Below, in pieces: positions 62,009-64,000 of a DNA stretch of 64,000 bases. Numbering within the stretch: the first letter of the stretch is position 1; each line of letters opens with the position of its first letter. This stretch comes from Candidatus Nanopelagicales bacterium. Its GTDB lineage: Bacteria > Actinomycetota > Actinomycetes > S36-B12. The position numbers were made by a program, and so were the translations under genes. The stretch is taken from NCBI GenBank assembly GCA_028825115.1, contig JAPKAV010000001.1, forward strand, positions 62,001 through 126,000. Direction: 5' to 3'. The notes beneath the pieces were generated by a model. That model searched no databases and was not told the DNA's origin. It saw only the letters and a list, made by a program, of their open reading frames with translations.

Positions 62009-63165
62009 GATGGTTCCTGGTCGTGAAAGCGTTTCATCAGAATGTCTTCAAGTGGCGCGCTCTCAAGAATCTCTACCACTTTGACGCTGCCACCCGGCAC
62101 ACCATAAGGGTTGATAATGCTTGTGAGCCTCGATTGAAATTCATCGGAATAAAGAGATTGGATGGCTTCGATGATCGAGTCAGTTTTCGGATCGCAGTCG
62201 ATCACACTCATTGCCTTCAAACGTCCGCCTTGGCGCAATCCGATATTCACGGTGGGCTTGTGCATGGCCGGGGCCTCAATCAGCCCACTTGATGAATTGC
62301 CAACTACTCCATCAACGTAATACATTAGTGAGTGATAGCGGGCTTGACCCAAGGATGTGAAAGAGGCTGACCTTGGTGTGCGAGCTACGTATTCGTGAAT
62401 GATACCGGTGATTTCTTTTCCTTCCATGTCTGAATTTGGCAACGTGATGAAGGTGTGGACATCGGGAAAGGCATCCAGTGCGAATAAGAGTGATTTGATC
62501 TGGACGCTTGCTGACCCAGGTTCCAGAGTCACCGGGTGAAAAGTGATGAGTAGGTTGTGCTTTCCTAACTCAACACCAAGGGAAGATTGGAGTTCGTTAA
62601 TGTCCATAAGGGGCTCTTGAGCAACACTGTCCAATCCAACAGCCCCGACAGTAAATACGCACTCCGGCGCCTCTCCTAATTGGGTGACACGCTGAGCGAA
62701 TTCCGGCGCTGCCACAAAGTGCAGGTGGGCCATCTTTGTGAGTCCGTGTCGGATGGCTTCGTCGATTGCGCCTTCCGTCGATTCGCCACCATGAATGTGC
62801 GCTATTGGAATTCGCGCGACGGTAGCTGCTGCGCCAGCCGCCCACATTTCGTAGCGGTCTCCTAGGAGCAGGACGATATCGGGCTGGAGGGTTTGGTACG
62901 CCTCTGCTAGTCCTGCGACCGCTAATCCTATGGACTTGGAGACGCCCACTGCCGTATCTGAACTAAGCAACATCTCGACCTTGGCGTCAATTGTAAATCC
63001 GTCTGCTTCTATGTCCAGATAGGTTAGCCCGAATTCAGGAGATAGGTGCGCACCCGTGACCACCAGTTGAAGTTCGAGTAGCTCGGAGTCGCGGATTCCC
63101 TCCATGACCCATCGAAGGAGTCCGTATTCAGACCTGGTCCCCGTGACAACACACACTTTTCTCAC
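62005..63165 (-). CDS. legG: NDP-sugar hydrolysing 2-epimerase (LegG/NeuC family)
   Basis: 386 aa. RKVCVVTGTRSEYGLLRWVM is the NeuC/LegG start; DIVLLLGDRYEMWAAGAAA near 95, IPIAHIHGGESTEGAIDEAI near 118, LLITFHPVTLEPGSA near 207 and VVGNSSSGLIEAPAMHKPTV near 280-299 form the GT-B-like epimerase active site. It removes GDP or UDP while epimerising C2 to a 2,4-diamino-mannose substrate for LegI. LegG is preferred to NeuC by PtmE-like and LegI-like neighbours. Overlaps legI and the formyltransferase gene by 4 bp. Confidence 0.9.
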   Translation of the reverse strand: MRKVCVVTGTRSEYGLLRWVMEGIRDSELLELQLVVTGAHLSPEFGLTYLDIEADGFTIDAKVEMLLSSDTAVGVSKSIGLAVAGLAEAYQTLQPDIVLLLGDRYEMWAAGAAATVARIPIAHIHGGESTEGAIDEAIRHGLTKMAHLHFVAAPEFAQRVTQLGEAPECVFTVGAVGLDSVAQEPLMDINELQSSLGVELGKHNLLITFHPVTLEPGSASVQIKSLLFALDAFPDVHTFITLPNSDMEGKEITGIIHEYVARTPRSASFTSLGQARYHSLMYYVDGVVGNSSSGLIEAPAMHKPTVNIGLRQGGRLKAMSVIDCDPKTDSIIEAIQSLYSDEFQSRLTSIINPYGVPGGSVKVVEILESAPLEDILMKRFHDQEPS

Positions 63166-64000
63166 AGTTCAATCATCTCATTCGGTGCATATTCGCGTGT
63201 CGCCGTTTGGCCCAGTACTTCATCCCAAAGCATGGGCGATAGACCAGATCCGGGGCGTTTGGCCGAGATATTCATTGAGGTGAACGCCTCACCCTCCTGA
63301 ATGCGTCCGGAGGCTACGAGTGACTTTCTAGCTACGGCCATGTTTGCAAATTCACTTGACCGCGGTCTCTTAATTCCATCTCCCAATGCGATTTCAATAT
63401 TGCGAATCGCGCGAACCATATTGGCGAATTCCGCCGGCTCGAGACTTGCTGCATGATCGGGGCCAGCATATTTCCTATCAAGCGTGAGATGCTTTTCGAT
63501 TACGACTGCGCCGAGGGCAACGGCCGCAACGGCCACCTCATGCCCTAGGGTGTGATCAGAGTAACCGACTTCAACACCGAAAGCGTCTCGCATGGTCACC
63601 ATGGCTTGCAAGTTGACGTCTCCCATCGCTGCCGGGTAGTCCGTCGTGCAGTGAAGAATAGTTACATCACTCTTAGATGAGCCGCAGGCCAGCAAAACAT
63701 CTATCGCATTACAGACCTCTTCCAGATCCGCCATCCCGGTCGACAGAATTATCGGAAGGCCAAGGCCACCGATATGGCGAAGATACGGCAGGTTGGTGAT
63801 CTCACCTGAAGGGATCTTGATTCGATCCATTCCAAGACCCACAAGCATGTCAACGTTGCCAATATCGAAACCGGTGGAAAGGAATCCGATGCCTCGTTCC
63901 TGACAGCGCTCGATGATGGCAAGATGATCATTGTGGCTTAACTCAAGCTTGCGGAGCATCTCAAACTGCGTCTCCGTGTTGCTCGTCTTTGCTTTCTGGT
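63162..64000 (-). CDS. legI: Legionaminic acid synthase-like NeuB, N-terminus outside window
   Basis: The frame is open to the right edge: QKAKTSNTETQFEMLRKLEL spans the edge region, so ATG 63959 is internal and the true start lies beyond the window. GIGFLSTGFDIGNVDMLVGL, GLPIILSTGMADLEEV, TILHCTTDYPA, GYSDHTLGHEVAVAAVALGA and VIEKHLTLDRKYAGPDHAAS are the NeuB/LegI barrel motifs, and the SAF domain lies at the C-terminus (ISAKRPGSGLSPM). STGMADLEEV and the KRPGSG tail favour LegI/NeuB over PseI. Stop overlaps legG by 4 bp. Confidence 0.9.
   Translation of the reverse strand, partial: QKAKTSNTETQFEMLRKLELSHNDHLAIIERCQERGIGFLSTGFDIGNVDMLVGLGMDRIKIPSGEITNLPYLRHIGGLGLPIILSTGMADLEEVCNAIDVLLACGSSKSDVTILHCTTDYPAAMGDVNLQAMVTMRDAFGVEVGYSDHTLGHEVAVAAVALGAVVIEKHLTLDRKYAGPDHAASLEPAEFANMVRAIRNIEIALGDGIKRPRSSEFANMAVARKSLVASGRIQEGEAFTSMNISAKRPGSGLSPMLWDEVLGQTATREYAPNEMIEL

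Overview
The window is one long surface-glycan biosynthesis locus with no rRNA, tRNA, CRISPR or core housekeeping genes. Mid-range base composition (judged by eye, not computed), frequent GTG/TTG starts, and a recurring TANNNT box 6-7 nt upstream of start codons (leaderless transcription, common in Actinomycetota) suggest a mid-GC actinobacterium, possibly a freshwater lineage. The taxon is inferred; no marker gene is present.

Layout. (1) 1-5.4 kb: a capsule-type glycosyltransferase cut by the window edge, an OafA-type acyltransferase with an SGNH domain, then on the minus strand a pseudaminic-acid-synthase-like enzyme and a GNAT acetyltransferase. (2) 5.4-11.1 kb: a C-methyltransferase and a DUF6492 protein (plus), opposite the operon pseF-pseB-pseC-GNAT (minus). 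(3) 11.1-22.3 kb: glycosyltransferases, methyltransferases, a PhyH-type dioxygenase and three large polytopic membrane proteins. (4) 22.3-32.8 kb: an MsbA/PglK-like ABC exporter and a CDP-3,6-dideoxyhexose set (rfbF, rfbG, rfbH, an RmlC-like epimerase, two SDR reductases) with an FkbM methyltransferase and GT2 enzymes. (5) 32.7-43.8 kb: four more polytopic proteins and a tightly overlapping five-gene cassette (GDPD-like, HAD phosphatase, nucleotidyltransferase, cupin, nucleotidyltransferase) whose product I do not recognise. (6) 43.8-57.2 kb: a more broken region with an IS3-type transposase remnant, a paralogous ABC exporter, a lone glycosyltransferase, an FdtA-like isomerase with a ruined aminotransferase (fdtB-like) downstream, several methyltransferases and reductases, and long gene-free stretches. 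(7) 57.2-64.0 kb: two Gfo/Idh/MocA oxidoreductases, then a legionaminic-acid-type set: a CBS-nucleotidyltransferase (PtmE-like), and an overlapping minus-strand operon legI-legG-formyltransferase-PIG-L deacetylase running in from beyond the right edge.

Together the genes would make at least three kinds of unusual activated sugar (CMP-pseudaminate-type, legionaminate-type possibly N-formylated, and a CDP-3,6-dideoxyhexose), join them with many GT2/GT-B/GT-C enzymes, decorate them with eight methyltransferases and an O-acyltransferase, and export lipid-linked glycan by one or both ABC exporters. No Wzx/Wzy pair is obvious, though one of the unassigned membrane proteins could serve. Missing from the window: pseG, the ddhD/ascD E3 reductase, legB/C/H/F, rmlA/rmlB.
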